From Hyphomicrobiales bacterium (GTDB lineage: Bacteria > Pseudomonadota > Alphaproteobacteria > Rhizobiales > Rhizobiaceae), in NCBI GenBank assembly GCA_900473185.1, contig UCKU01000051.1:1-64000 (forward strand): a stretch of DNA of 64,000 bases, written 5' to 3'. The notes beneath the pieces are model-generated. The model saw only the letters and a list, made by a program, of their open reading frames with translations, had not been told where the DNA came from and ran no database searches. A program made the position numbers and the translations under genes. Each line of letters starts with the position of its first letter. The stretch's first letter is position 1. Shown one piece after another: positions 8,742 through 17,974 of this stretch.

Positions 8742-9746
8742 ATGAATGTGCATAGCATACCAACAGGTGCCGCCCCTGTGGGCGCAAAACAGCGGTTGGG
8801 GCCCATCGTCTTTGCGGTCGATGCGGCCTACGCCGTTCCCTTGGCGACCGCCCTTAGATCGGTCGCCGAGAGCAACAGAAGTGCATGGCCCCTGGATATC
8901 CATGTCATTCATGAAGGAATAGGCGAAGAAACCAAGCGACGGATCTTTGATTCTCTGCCCGCAAACTCTGCCGTCATCCAGTGGCATCCCATCGGGACTT
9001 TGTCCTTCGCGAGCGGATTTTCCACTCGCCCCGGCGTCTCGAAGATGACCTTCGCGAGGATCCTTCTGCCGCAGTTCCTCCCGGAGACTTGCGACCGTGC
9101 TCTGTATCTGGACGGCGACATCCTTGTCCTGGCTGCGCTCGAACCGTTGTGGAATATCGATCTGGGCGAGGCAGTGATCGGGGCTGTACCGGATTACTGG
9201 CTGGACAATGTGGTGAGCAACGGCCGGGGTGCCACAGGCGGCGCTCGGGTCGTGCGCTACTTCAACGCCGGCATTCTTCTTATCGACCTTGCAAGATGGC
9301 GAACCGAGCGAATATCGGAACGATCTTTGGACTATCTCGATCGCTTTCCGACCACGGAATATTCGGATCAGGACGCTCTCAACGTCGCCTGCGACGGAAA
9401 GTGGAAAGTCCTGGACCGCGCCTGGAATTTTCAGTTCGAGCCTACGCAGGCGATCTCCCGTATCGCGCTCGAGCATAAGCTCGCGATCGCTCATTTCGTG
9501 ACCAACGTGAAGCCCTGGAAATCAGGAAGCCTGAGCCCGAATGTCGCATTCTACGATACGTTTCGATCCCGGACCCGTTTTGCGCTCACGCGTCGGGAGC
9601 GCGTTCAAAGCGGCTTGAAGCGTGCAGGCTCCCGGCTGCTTGCCCGATCCGCCTTCTTGAGAGCTGCATGGTCGTGCACCAAATCGGCCATACGGGCGCA
9701 CGCCTCAACGTCGGCGCGAGTGAATCGGGGAGCGAAGAACACATAA
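8742..9746 (+). CDS. GT8-family glycosyltransferase
   Basis: A 334-residue retaining glycosyltransferase like those that add galactose or glucose in lipopolysaccharide cores. The start at 8742 gives PIVFAVDAAYAVPLATALRS, the normal GT8 N-terminus; the frame is open further upstream but would overlap the decarboxylase gene. The metal-binding DGD motif is at 124-126 (LYLDGDILVL), then YFNAGILLIDL and SDQDALN, and HFVTNVKPW with the C-terminal conserved His. It lies 59 bases after the UXS gene in the same direction. Family certain, linkage unknown. Confidence 0.9.
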   Translation: MNVHSIPTGAAPVGAKQRLGPIVFAVDAAYAVPLATALRSVAESNRSAWPLDIHVIHEGIGEETKRRIFDSLPANSAVIQWHPIGTLSFASGFSTRPGVSKMTFARILLPQFLPETCDRALYLDGDILVLAALEPLWNIDLGEAVIGAVPDYWLDNVVSNGRGATGGARVVRYFNAGILLIDLARWRTERISERSLDYLDRFPTTEYSDQDALNVACDGKWKVLDRAWNFQFEPTQAISRIALEHKLAIAHFVTNVKPWKSGSLSPNVAFYDTFRSRTRFALTRRERVQSGLKRAGSRLLARSAFLRAAWSCTKSAIRAHASTSARVNRGAKNT

Positions 9747-9818
9747 GAGTGAAACGAAGCCGAATTCAGCGTTCCATGAAATGCCCCGAACGAAACGATT
9801 GCCTGCGGAGGAATAAGT

Positions 9819-10811
9819 TTGCAACGTGTTGATGTCGTAATTCCCTGTTACAACTACGCTCATTTCCTGCAGGAATGTGTTGAAAGCGTTCTTTCGCAAG
9901 CCGATGTCGATGTGCGCGTCTTAATTCTGGATGACGCCTCGCCAGACAATACGCCGGAAGTCGGAATGGCCTTGGCATCCCGGGACAAACGGGTGGCCTA
10001 TCGGCGGCACGCGGTAAACAAGCGCCACATTGCCACCTATAATGAGGGGATCGAGTGGGCCGGCGGTGACTTATTCCTGCTTCTCTCCGCAGATGATTAT
10101 CTTTTGCCGGGCGCGCTGGGCCGCGCCGCGGAGCTGATGCACAATCATTCGGATGTAGGTTTCACGTTCGGGAACGCGCTCATTGCTGAGTCAGATGGCA
10201 TCATAACCAAGCGGGTCGATCCTCTCGGAGACAATAATGTGCCTTCCATGCAGGTCTTGTCCGGTCCGCAATTCATGCGGTTGAGCGGAGCAAATAACCT
10301 GGTTCCAACACCGACGGCCGTTGTGAGAACGGCGTTGCAAAAGCAGGTCGGCGGCTATCACAAGGAACTGCCGCATTCCGGCGATATGGAGATGTGGCTG
10401 CGGCTCGCATCGCATGCCGGAGTGGGATACATCAACGAAGATCAAGCAGTATACCGCAGACATACTTCGAATATGTCGTTGCAATACTATGGACAAAGTA
10501 TTCTTCCCGACCTCCGGCAAAGAAAACAGGCTTTCGATATTCTGTTTCGCCAGGGCGCGGATAGCCTCAAGAAAGACGAGAAACTGAGACGCTTTCTTGC
10601 CCGAGACCTCGGGAAAGAGGCGCTTCGACTGGCCGGCATGGCGTTCAATAATTTCGATGTTGCCACAGCCGTGGCTATTCAGCGCTTCGCTTTGGAGGTC
10701 TCTCCGGAAGTACGAAATTCATTGCCCTGGATCAAGTTGGTCTGCAAGCAAGCCATCGGCCCCAAATACTGGTGTGCCTTGAATTCTATCGGGCGACGAG
10801 TTGCAGGATGA
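9819..10811 (+). CDS. GT2-family glycosyltransferase
   Basis: A 330-residue GT-A enzyme with the N-terminal pattern VDVVIPCYNYAHFLQECVES, the DDASPDNT nucleotide-binding loop (about 39-45) and the SADDYLLPG metal-binding motif (90-98). A mid-protein GGYHKELPHSGDMEMWLRLA stretch carries the ED-like acceptor-site residues of this group. The start is a TTG at 9819, chosen because a GGAGG ribosome-binding site ends 7 bases before it and no ATG fits. It is the last gene of the plus-strand run from 5218, followed by a weak hairpin (10806-10833) with no T tract. Confidence 0.88.
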   Translation: MQRVDVVIPCYNYAHFLQECVESVLSQADVDVRVLILDDASPDNTPEVGMALASRDKRVAYRRHAVNKRHIATYNEGIEWAGGDLFLLLSADDYLLPGALGRAAELMHNHSDVGFTFGNALIAESDGIITKRVDPLGDNNVPSMQVLSGPQFMRLSGANNLVPTPTAVVRTALQKQVGGYHKELPHSGDMEMWLRLASHAGVGYINEDQAVYRRHTSNMSLQYYGQSILPDLRQRKQAFDILFRQGADSLKKDEKLRRFLARDLGKEALRLAGMAFNNFDVATAVAIQRFALEVSPEVRNSLPWIKLVCKQAIGPKYWCALNSIGRRVAG

Positions 10812-11089
10812 GTGGGGTTCATCTGGCTCATCCGCAGGGCATGGAAACAATAGCGGATGGTTGAGCGCTTGGTCGCTGCTCAGGCCAAGACGGGATGTGT
10901 GGCAGGGTCGGCGATCTTCGACAGCTGCGAACGCGCGATGGCGACTTCAGATATTCGGGTGAGCGACAACGGGTCCGAGGTGCCACGGCTTCAGGCAGAA
11001 CCCCGGTGGCCATTTGGTCTGCGCCACCGGGATAAGTTAGAGCAAGAACGTGCTTGCGGTATGTGAAAAGCTTTGACCGGACGATAGCG

Positions 11090-11878
11090 TCAGCACGGCG
11101 TCTTATTCGCGCTGAAGCCGGAAATGCTGTTCTGAAACAGGTCGTTGAGCTTGAACACAACTTCCGTTCTGTTCGTAGCTTTGACCTTTTTCATGATGTT
11201 GCGGACATGTACCTTGACGGTGCTTTCTCGCAGATTGAGCTCATAGGCGATGATCTTGTTCGCCTTCCCGCGCCGAAGTGCTTCTACGACCTCGGCTTGA
11301 CGATCCGTGAAGATCCCGGCCAGCGGACGAGCAGTCGTGTTGCTGGACTCCAGCAAGTGACGCATGGCGAATAGCGTGCTTGCAGGCACGAAAACGCCGC
11401 CCGCTACCGACAGCGCGATCAGCTCCATGCAGACGCTGATGCTGACCGAGGCAGGTATGTAGCCCTTGGCCCCGTACTCGATCGCCCTCACGATTTGGCC
11501 GAAATCGTCGCTGTCAGCCAATATGATGACTGGTATCGCCCCGAATTCCGCGGCAAGGCTCCTGATCTGCCCCGAAACGGAGGGCTCATCGATCTTCTTG
11601 CCGCCAATGTTCAGGAGGATTGCCGAAAGCGGCGGATATTCGTCGCATTTCTGCTTCCACTCCTCAACACTTCCGAATGCCAGGATAAGTAAATCCGTCT
11701 TGTAGGCGGCCATGCACTGCGCGAGGCATTGCCGATCCAGTTCACGGTTGTCGAGGATCACCAAAGAGTGCTTTGGCCTCGACTGCAAGCTCAAACCAGT
11801 GGAACTATTATCTACCTTAAGTGGAAGAGCTACATTTTCCTGCCTAAGGTCTAAATTTGGTACAAGCGCTGAATTCAC
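11090..11878 (-). CDS. LuxR/NarL-type regulator with degenerate receiver domain
   Basis: A 262-residue DNA-binding regulator. Residues 37-165 fold like a response-regulator receiver (HSLVILDNRELDRQC, PVIILADSDD, YGAKGYIP), but the phosphoacceptor position has Asn90 (AILLNIGGKK) instead of Asp, so phosphorylation there is unlikely. The C-terminal LuxR helix-turn-helix is at about 188-248 (FTDRQAEVVEALRRGKANK, ESTVKVHVRNIMKK). It sits between two blocks of polysaccharide genes and is transcribed away from the amino-sugar operon across a 550-base gap, which suggests it controls the locus. The target sites are not identified. Confidence 0.88.
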   Translation of the reverse strand: MNSALVPNLDLRQENVALPLKVDNSSTGLSLQSRPKHSLVILDNRELDRQCLAQCMAAYKTDLLILAFGSVEEWKQKCDEYPPLSAILLNIGGKKIDEPSVSGQIRSLAAEFGAIPVIILADSDDFGQIVRAIEYGAKGYIPASVSISVCMELIALSVAGGVFVPASTLFAMRHLLESSNTTARPLAGIFTDRQAEVVEALRRGKANKIIAYELNLRESTVKVHVRNIMKKVKATNRTEVVFKLNDLFQNSISGFSANKTPC

Positions 11879-12433
11879 TGCTTCATCCTCCCCAGCCGAG
11901 TTTCACTACGCCTCAACAACAACCGAACACTCAAGCCCTTCAGATATGAGGGTTTGGCAGCACTAAAGTAGGAATTAAATACCACAGTTCCTTTTATCTT
12001 AAACTAGCTAATATAGGCTAAAGGAGCAGATTAGTTCCATCGTAAGGTGTAAAGAGGACGTAATTCTTGGTATAGGCTTATGAGATACTAGGCCGTTCGC
12101 GGAGGGGTTGATTACGTTGCTCCTTGGTTACGCACGGAACTGCTAAACGCATGAAAATAATGCTCACCCCCGGCGCATGATCGGGGCCGGTCCGCGCCTG
12201 TTCCACCACCAACGTTGATCGTTGGCTATGAACTTCGGCTTACATCGTCATGGGTAGATACGTCTTTAGGTGAATAAGCTTAGACGTTTTGTTTCTTTAC
12301 TCAGATGGTGAAAACAATTCTCTTTAAATGGAAAGAAATATTTGTTTTCTCGAAATGAAACCTTGGGCGCAATCATATGGTTGACGGTTTCATTTGGAAA
12401 TCCGGGTTTGTTGAGAGTAAGGGGTGCATGCGT
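11879..12433. promoter_or_regulatory. Divergent intergenic region between regulator and amino-sugar operon
   Basis: About 555 bases without an open frame that looks coding, between the LuxR-type gene and the acetyltransferase gene. It is richer in A and T than the flanks, especially 12290-12360, so it very likely contains both promoters and binding sites for the regulator. I found no clear sigma-70 pair or strong palindrome. Confidence 0.45.
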
Positions 12434-12940
12434 ATGATTGCATCAAACGTAAAGCTGGATGATAGCTGCGTCATCCATCATCGAGATCTTGTGAATCTCT
12501 ATGGCTGCACGATCGGCGCGGGAACGCGGGTCGGCACTTTCGTTGAAATCCAGAAAAACGTCCTCGTCGGAAAAGACTGCAAAATCTCCAGCCATTCCTT
12601 CATCTGTGAAGGCGTGACGCTGGAAGACGGTGTTTTTATCGGCCACGGAGTGATGTTCACCAATGACACGTACCCGCGCGCCGTCAATGCGGATGGCAGT
12701 CTGCAGACCGAAGCAGACTGGGTTGTCATCCCCACGCTGGTCAAGCGCCACGCGTCGATCGGCAGCAATGCGACCATTCTGCCTGGCGTAACTATCGGAG
12801 AAGCCGCGCAGGTCGGTGCCGGGGCAGTTGTAACGAAGGATGTGCCTGCGGGCGCCATTGTCGCCGGCGTTCCGGCCAGGATTACCGGTCACGTTCACGA
12901 CAGATCAGTTGACATGCAAGCGTTGGGAGGAATGCGATGA
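12434..12940 (+). CDS. Left-handed beta-helix N-acetyltransferase (WbpD/WlbB-like)
   Basis: A 168-residue hexapeptide-repeat acyltransferase that probably uses acetyl-CoA to N-acetylate the amino group of a UDP-amino-sugar. Imperfect hexapeptide repeats run through most of the chain (IGAGTRVGTFVEI, VLVGKDCKI, VTLEDGVFIGHG, IGSNATILPGVTIG), with the family FTNDTYPRA loop and the C-terminal GVPARI. The ATG at 12434 is 9 bases after AAGGGG; an ATG six bases earlier or a longer form from 12377 are alternatives. The next two genes are a Gfo/Idh dehydrogenase and a DegT aminotransferase, the exact partners of WbpD in making UDP-2,3-diacetamido sugars. Confidence 0.87.
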   Translation: MIASNVKLDDSCVIHHRDLVNLYGCTIGAGTRVGTFVEIQKNVLVGKDCKISSHSFICEGVTLEDGVFIGHGVMFTNDTYPRAVNADGSLQTEADWVVIPTLVKRHASIGSNATILPGVTIGEAAQVGAGAVVTKDVPAGAIVAGVPARITGHVHDRSVDMQALGGMR

Positions 12941-13974
12941 TCGGTATTGCTGTTGTTGGATATGGGTATTGGGGCCCGAACCTGGTTCGCAACATCTCGG
13001 AAGCGGCCGGTGCGCAGCTCATTTCAGTCTGTGATCTCAATGTCGAACGGTTGGCGGCTGTCAAAAGCCGCTACCCCGCAGTGACGATCACCGATGATTT
13101 CGAGGAAGTCCTGCGCGATCCAAGAGTGGATGCCATCGCTATCGCGACGCCGGTCTTCACCCATTTCAAGCTCGCAATGCAGGCTATGATGGCTGGAAAG
13201 CATGTCTTCGTCGAAAAGCCGATGGCTTCGACGACGGAGGAAGCCTCGCGGATGGTCGAAGAGGCCACACGCCGACGCCTCGTGCTGGCGGTGGATCATA
13301 CCTTCGTCCACACCGGCGCCGTTCGCAAGATGCGCGAACTGGTCGAGAGCGGCTTGGGCGACATGTATTACTATGACTCGGTTCGGGTCAATCTGGGGCT
13401 TTTCCAGCATGATGTCAGCGTCATCTGGGATCTTGCAGTGCATGATCTCTCGATCCTGGACCATGTCGTACAGGAAAGGCCGGTGGCTGTTTCAGCGACG
13501 GGCATGAGCCATGTACTCGGCGAGCCGGAAAACATCGCCTATCTGACGCTCTTCTTCGAAAGCAAGCTCATCGCTCACATCCACGTCAATTGGCTGGCAC
13601 CCGTCAAGGTGCGCCGCACGCTGATCGGCGGCAGCAACAAGATGGTCGTCTACGACGATCTGGAGCCCAGTGAAAAAATCAAGGTCTACGACAAGGGCAT
13701 CACGCTGAACCCGAATTCTCAGGCCTATGGCGAGAAGGTGCATCAGATGATGGTCGGCTACCGCAGCGGCGACATGTGGGCGCCCAAGCTCGATATGACC
13801 GAAGCATTGAAGCGCGAACTGGATCAGTTCGTTGAGTGCATCGAGCAAAATTCGCGCCCCATTACGGACGGCCATGCCGGCCTGCGTGTCGTTCGCATTC
13901 TTGAAGCCGCAAGCCGGTCGCTCGCTCAGCGCGGCCGTATCATCGAGCTCGAAGAGGCGAGGCGTATTGCATGA
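12937..13974 (+). CDS. Gfo/Idh/MocA oxidoreductase (WbpB/WlbA-like)
   Basis: A 345-residue NAD-dependent sugar dehydrogenase. The N-terminal Rossmann site is VVGYGYWGPNLVRN (about 6-19) and the conserved EKPMA with Lys94 follows. The C-terminal Gfo/Idh domain includes WDLAVHDLSIL, whose Asp and His contribute to the active site. By its overlap (ATGA at 12937-12940) with the acetyltransferase gene and its ATGA overlap with the aminotransferase gene, it most likely oxidises C3 of a UDP-N-acetyl-hexosaminuronate so that the next enzyme can transaminate it. A simple sugar dehydrogenase of other specificity cannot be excluded. Confidence 0.88.
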   Translation: MIGIAVVGYGYWGPNLVRNISEAAGAQLISVCDLNVERLAAVKSRYPAVTITDDFEEVLRDPRVDAIAIATPVFTHFKLAMQAMMAGKHVFVEKPMASTTEEASRMVEEATRRRLVLAVDHTFVHTGAVRKMRELVESGLGDMYYYDSVRVNLGLFQHDVSVIWDLAVHDLSILDHVVQERPVAVSATGMSHVLGEPENIAYLTLFFESKLIAHIHVNWLAPVKVRRTLIGGSNKMVVYDDLEPSEKIKVYDKGITLNPNSQAYGEKVHQMMVGYRSGDMWAPKLDMTEALKRELDQFVECIEQNSRPITDGHAGLRVVRILEAASRSLAQRGRIIELEEARRIA

Positions 13975-15074
13975 TCCCCTTTCTGGACCTGAAAGCACAA
14001 TATCAATCCATCAAGAGCGAAATCGACGCCGCCGTGCTCGGCGTCCTAGCCTCGGGACAATACATACTGGGCGAGGAGGTCATCCGTCTTGAGCAGGAGT
14101 TCGCAGATTATTGCAACGTCAAGCATGCGATCGCCGTCAATACCGGGACAAGTGCTTTGCATCTGTCCCTTCTTGCGGCGGGCGTCGGCCCCGGCGATGA
14201 AGTCATCACCGTGCCATTCACCTTTGTCGCGACGGTGTCGGCGATCTGCTACACAGGTGCACGACCTGTCTTCGTCGATGTCGAGCCCGTGACGCTCACA
14301 ATGGATGCGGCCCAGCTCGAGGCGAAGATTACGTCCCGGACGAAGGCCATTATTCCTGTCCACCTCTACGGCCAGATGGCCGATATGGACGCGATCAAGG
14401 CGGTCGCCGACCATTACCGGATACCGGTCATCGAGGATGCCTGCCAGGCGCATGGAGCTCGCTACAAGGGCGCTCGCGCCGGCAGCATCGGCACATCCGG
14501 CTGCTTCAGCTTCTATCCGGGCAAAAACCTCGGCGCCTGCGGCGAGGGAGGTATTGTCGTCACGAACAGCGACGATCACGCCAAGACGATGCGGATGCTG
14601 CGCGACTGGGGTCAGGAGCAGCGCTATCACCATCTACTGAAGGGCTTCAATTATCGCATGGATGCCATTCAAGGCGCTATCCTGCGTATCAAGCTCCGGC
14701 ATCTCGAAGCCTGGACCGAGGCGCGTCGTGCTCATGCCTACCGCTACTCGTCTCTGCTTTCGGGATCGGTGCATTTGAAGACGCCTCTCGAAATTACCGA
14801 CCGGCGCCACGTCTACCACGTCTATGCCATCAGAAGCCGCGATCGTGATGCGCTTCAACGCGCTCTTGCTGCGGAAGGCATTCAGTCCGGGCTGCACTAT
14901 CCGATCCCCGTTCATCTGCAGAAGGCCCATGCCGATCTCGGTCATCAAGCCGGTGATTTCCCAGTCTCGGAAGCCGCGGCACGGGAGGTCCTCTCGCTGC
15001 CGATCTATCCCGAGATGCCTGCGTGGCACGTCGATCAGGTGGCCGCTGCGCTGGAGTATGCCTATGTCAGCTAG
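13971..15074 (+). CDS. DegT/DnrJ/EryC1/StrS sugar aminotransferase (WbpE/WlbC-like)
   Basis: A 367-residue PLP enzyme that converts a keto-sugar nucleotide to the amino form, usually with glutamate as donor. The family pattern is complete: VNTGTSALHLSLLAAGVGPGD (57-76), PVIEDACQAHGA (152-163) and the PLP-binding Lys185 in FYPGKNLGACGEGG. The gene overlaps the upstream dehydrogenase by four bases and the downstream acyltransferase by 11. With the two upstream genes it forms a WbpB-WbpE-WbpD-like module for a 2,3-diamino-2,3-dideoxy uronic acid or similar sugar; the product is inferred. Confidence 0.92.
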   Translation: MIPFLDLKAQYQSIKSEIDAAVLGVLASGQYILGEEVIRLEQEFADYCNVKHAIAVNTGTSALHLSLLAAGVGPGDEVITVPFTFVATVSAICYTGARPVFVDVEPVTLTMDAAQLEAKITSRTKAIIPVHLYGQMADMDAIKAVADHYRIPVIEDACQAHGARYKGARAGSIGTSGCFSFYPGKNLGACGEGGIVVTNSDDHAKTMRMLRDWGQEQRYHHLLKGFNYRMDAIQGAILRIKLRHLEAWTEARRAHAYRYSSLLSGSVHLKTPLEITDRRHVYHVYAIRSRDRDALQRALAAEGIQSGLHYPIPVHLQKAHADLGHQAGDFPVSEAAAREVLSLPIYPEMPAWHVDQVAAALEYAYVS

Positions 15075-15783
15075 TCGTGCAGGCGAGGCCAGGGTCGTGC
15101 AGGCGGTCCATGGCCGCCACGAAAGGCCGGCGGACCCCGCCTACCAAGCTGGGTTAGCCGAAGAACTCAGGCAATCATACGGGCGCGCCGGCCTGATCGA
15201 GCTCTACGGTCGCTTCGCCAGCGGTGACGGTGTCGTCGATACCTTGATGCGGAAAGCGATCTGGCAAGCCATCGCGCGCAGTTGTGGTACGGGGCTGCAG
15301 GTCGCAGGCGGTGCCGGATTCAAACATCCGGAAACGTTCGAAATCGGCAATGGCGTGTTCATCGGCGCACAGGCCTATATCCAGGGGCGCTTCGACGGCA
15401 CTTGCGTGATCGGCGACAACGTCTGGATCGGCCCGATGGCCTATTTCGACGCGCGCGATCTGGTGATTGAGGACTGTGTCGGCTGGGGGCCTGGCGCCAA
15501 GGTGCTTGGCTCGGCCCACACCGCACTGCCGGTCGATGTGCCAATCATCCGCACGGATCTCGAAATCAAGCCGGTCCGCATCGGCGCATGGGCCGATATC
15601 GGTACGAACGCCACAATCCTTCCCGGCGTCAGCATCGGGAAGGGAGCAATCGTCGGAGCAGGCGCAGTCGTCGTCTCCGATGTCGAACCATTTTCAGTTG
15701 TCGCCGGTGTGCCGGCGAAATTCATACGCTGGCGCACGGAAACCGATCCTGTGCTGGATTTATCGCGTGGAGGAAGATCGTGA
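15064..15783 (+). CDS. Hexapeptide-repeat acyltransferase
   Basis: A 239-residue left-handed beta-helix O- or N-acyltransferase, distinct from the first one in this operon. It has an alpha-helical N-terminal 75 residues, then repeats (IGNGVFIGAQAYIQG, CVIGDNVWIGPMAYFDARD, IGTNATILPGVSIGKGAIVGAGAVV) and the C-terminal AGVPAKFIRW. The His in VLGSAHTALP is the likely catalytic base. ATG 15064 lies 7 bases after CTGGAG; the open frame upstream merely overlaps the aminotransferase gene. The 3' end overlaps the epimerase start (GTGA). The acyl group and substrate are unknown. Confidence 0.85.
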   Translation: MSASRAGEARVVQAVHGRHERPADPAYQAGLAEELRQSYGRAGLIELYGRFASGDGVVDTLMRKAIWQAIARSCGTGLQVAGGAGFKHPETFEIGNGVFIGAQAYIQGRFDGTCVIGDNVWIGPMAYFDARDLVIEDCVGWGPGAKVLGSAHTALPVDVPIIRTDLEIKPVRIGAWADIGTNATILPGVSIGKGAIVGAGAVVVSDVEPFSVVAGVPAKFIRWRTETDPVLDLSRGGRS

Positions 15784-16754
15784 GAAATCAACGGGTGCTC
15801 ATTACCGGCGGAGCCGGCCTGATCGGGTCGCATATTGCCGATCTCGTCGCATTGGAAAAACCGCGTGAGATCATCATCCTCGACAATTTCGTGCGCGGGC
15901 GCCGGGACAATCTCAGCACGGCGATAGCCAGTGGCTCCGTCAACATCATCGAGGGGGATATCCGCGACAGAGCGCTGCTCGCGAAAACCTTCGAGGGCGT
16001 CGACATCGTCTTTCATCAGGCGGCCATCCGCATTACCCAATGCGCGGAAGATCCGCGGCTCGCCTTCGATGTTCTGGCCGAGGGCACGTTCAATGTCCTT
16101 GAAGCCGCCGTCAAAGCACGTGTGTCGAAGGTCGTTGCTGCCTCTTCTGCCTCAGTGCTGGGGCTCGCCGAGAGCTTTCCGACCACCGAAGCGCACCATC
16201 CCTACAATAACAGGACGATCTACGGCGCGGCCAAGACATTCAACGAGGGGCTGCTTCGCAGCTTCGCTGACATGTACGGCCTGCGTTATGTGGCGCTTCG
16301 CTATTTCAACGTCTACGGGCCGCGAATGGACGTTTACGGCGCCTATACCGAAGTGCTGATCCGCTGGATGGAGCGTCTGGCCGCCGGAATGCCGCCCGTT
16401 GTCTATGGAGACGGTAGTCAGACGATGGACTTCGTCGATGCACGCGACATCGCCCGGGCAAACCTGCTGGCTGCGAAGAGCGATGTCACGGATGAGGTGT
16501 TCAATGTCGCGAGCGGCAGGGAAATAAGCCTCCTGGAACTCGCGCAGATGCTGAGCAGCATCATGGGGGTCTCGCTCGAACCGCAGCACAAAGAGGCCCG
16601 TGCGGTCAATGGCGTGACCCGTCGTCTTGCCGATATCAGCAAGGCCGAGAAACTCCTCGGATTCAAATCCGAAATATCGATGGAACAAGGGCTTCGCGAT
16701 CTTGTAGCCTGGTGGCAGCTGACGACTGCTGCAGCAGGAGGTCAAGCTGCATGA
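15780..16754 (+). CDS. NAD-dependent nucleotide-sugar epimerase/dehydratase
   Basis: A 324-residue extended SDR protein. It begins VLITGGAGLIGSHIADLVA with the NAD site at 10-16, has the adenine-site LDNFVRGRRDN, HQAAIRITQCAEDP, and the catalytic Y148-x3-K152 pair, then RYFNVYGPRM and the YGDGSQTMDFVDARDIARA substrate loop. The GTG at 15780 is chosen because GGAGGA ends 5 bases earlier and it overlaps the upstream stop as GTGA. It resembles UDP-glucose/UDP-glucuronate 4-epimerases. Substrate specificity is not determinable, but it belongs to the same sugar pathway as its overlapping neighbours. Confidence 0.88.
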   Translation: MRNQRVLITGGAGLIGSHIADLVALEKPREIIILDNFVRGRRDNLSTAIASGSVNIIEGDIRDRALLAKTFEGVDIVFHQAAIRITQCAEDPRLAFDVLAEGTFNVLEAAVKARVSKVVAASSASVLGLAESFPTTEAHHPYNNRTIYGAAKTFNEGLLRSFADMYGLRYVALRYFNVYGPRMDVYGAYTEVLIRWMERLAAGMPPVVYGDGSQTMDFVDARDIARANLLAAKSDVTDEVFNVASGREISLLELAQMLSSIMGVSLEPQHKEARAVNGVTRRLADISKAEKLLGFKSEISMEQGLRDLVAWWQLTTAAAGGQAA

Positions 16755-17965
16755 GCCCGTCACCATCTACAATTCCGGTCGCCAAGCCCGTTCTTGGGGA
16801 GGAGGAGGCCGAGGCTGCGCGCCGCGTCATCCTGTCAGGATGGGTGACGCAGGGGCCGGAAGTCGCTGCATTTGAGAACGAATTTGCGGCCTTTGTCGGT
16901 GCGGCGCATGCCTGCGCCGTTTCCAACTGCACGACTGCGCTGCATCTCGCCCTGAAGGCCGTCGGTGTCAGTGCCGGCGATGAAGTCATCACGGTCAGCC
17001 ATTCGTTCATCGCAACCGCAAATGCCGTTCGGTACTGCGATGGGGTGCCTGTATTTGTCGACATCGAGGCGGACAGCTACAACATCGACGCCAGCCTGAT
17101 CGAAGCGGCAATCACACCCCGCACCAAGGCAATTCTCTGCGTGCATCAACTCGGCATGCCCTGCGATCTCCGCTCGATCGTGGAGATCGGCAAGCGCCTT
17201 CAGATACCGGTTATCGAGGATGCGGCCTGCGCGACGGGAAGCGAAATCCTCTGGGACGGACGCTGGGAAAAGATCGGCAAGGCGCATGGCGACATTGCCT
17301 GCTTCTCCTTCCATCCCCGGAAGGTGGTCACGACAGGTGACGGCGGCATGTTGACTACGGCCAATCCCGAATATGACCGAAAATTCCGGCTATGGCGTCA
17401 GCATGGCATGAGCGTCACCGATACCGTTCGTCACGGCTCGAAACAGGTGATCTTCGAAGACTATGACGACCTGGGCTACAACTACCGTATGACCGACCTT
17501 CAAGCTGCCGTTGGACGCGAGCAGTTGCGTCGGCTGCCGGAGCTGATCGCGCAGCGGAGGCTGCTTGCCGAGCAGTATCGTGAGCACCTGTCCGCCATGT
17601 CAGGGCTGTCGCCGGTCGAGCCGCGTTGGGCTCGCAGCAATTGGCAGAGCTTCTGTGTGAGATTGCCTGAAACGGTCGATCAACGGGCGGTCATGCAAGC
17701 CCTCCTCGATCAGGGGATCTCGACGCGGCGCGGCGTGATGAACATTCATCTGGAAAGAGCCTATTCCGACCGGAGCTCGCATCGCGTTGCCACAAGCCTG
17801 ATGCGAAGCGTATCAGCGCAACAGCAAACGATTATCCTGCCGCTTTATGCTCAGATGACGGAGCTCGATATCGCACGTGTTGTCGAGGCACTTCGCGGAG
17901 CGCTTGCTGAAGCCGTGACCGATCATCCGAGTGTGCAACGCGATCTGGACGTCGCTCTCGCCTGA
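16751..17965 (+). CDS. Second DegT/DnrJ/EryC1/StrS aminotransferase
   Basis: A 404-residue PLP aminotransferase acting on a keto-sugar nucleotide. Motifs are SNCTTALHLALKAVGVSAGD (58-77), PVIEDAACATG (153-163) and PLP Lys191 in FSFHPRKVVTTGDGGM. The FHPRK-V-T-GDGG form places it with the PseC/ArnB/PerA-like branch and separates it from the other aminotransferase in this operon (FYPGKN-GACGEGG). Start 16751 overlaps the epimerase stop by four bases and has an AGGAGG site. Two aminotransferases in one operon suggest either a diamino sugar or two different amino sugars. Confidence 0.9.
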   Translation: MSPSPSTIPVAKPVLGEEEAEAARRVILSGWVTQGPEVAAFENEFAAFVGAAHACAVSNCTTALHLALKAVGVSAGDEVITVSHSFIATANAVRYCDGVPVFVDIEADSYNIDASLIEAAITPRTKAILCVHQLGMPCDLRSIVEIGKRLQIPVIEDAACATGSEILWDGRWEKIGKAHGDIACFSFHPRKVVTTGDGGMLTTANPEYDRKFRLWRQHGMSVTDTVRHGSKQVIFEDYDDLGYNYRMTDLQAAVGREQLRRLPELIAQRRLLAEQYREHLSAMSGLSPVEPRWARSNWQSFCVRLPETVDQRAVMQALLDQGISTRRGVMNIHLERAYSDRSSHRVATSLMRSVSAQQQTIILPLYAQMTELDIARVVEALRGALAEAVTDHPSVQRDLDVALA

Positions 17966-17974
17966 CAGCGTTTT

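Noticed and set aside
10806..10833. GGATGAG/CTCATCC hairpin after the last plus-strand glycosyltransferase gene
   Set aside because: Seven-base stem with a 14-base loop and no T run; too weak to call a terminator.
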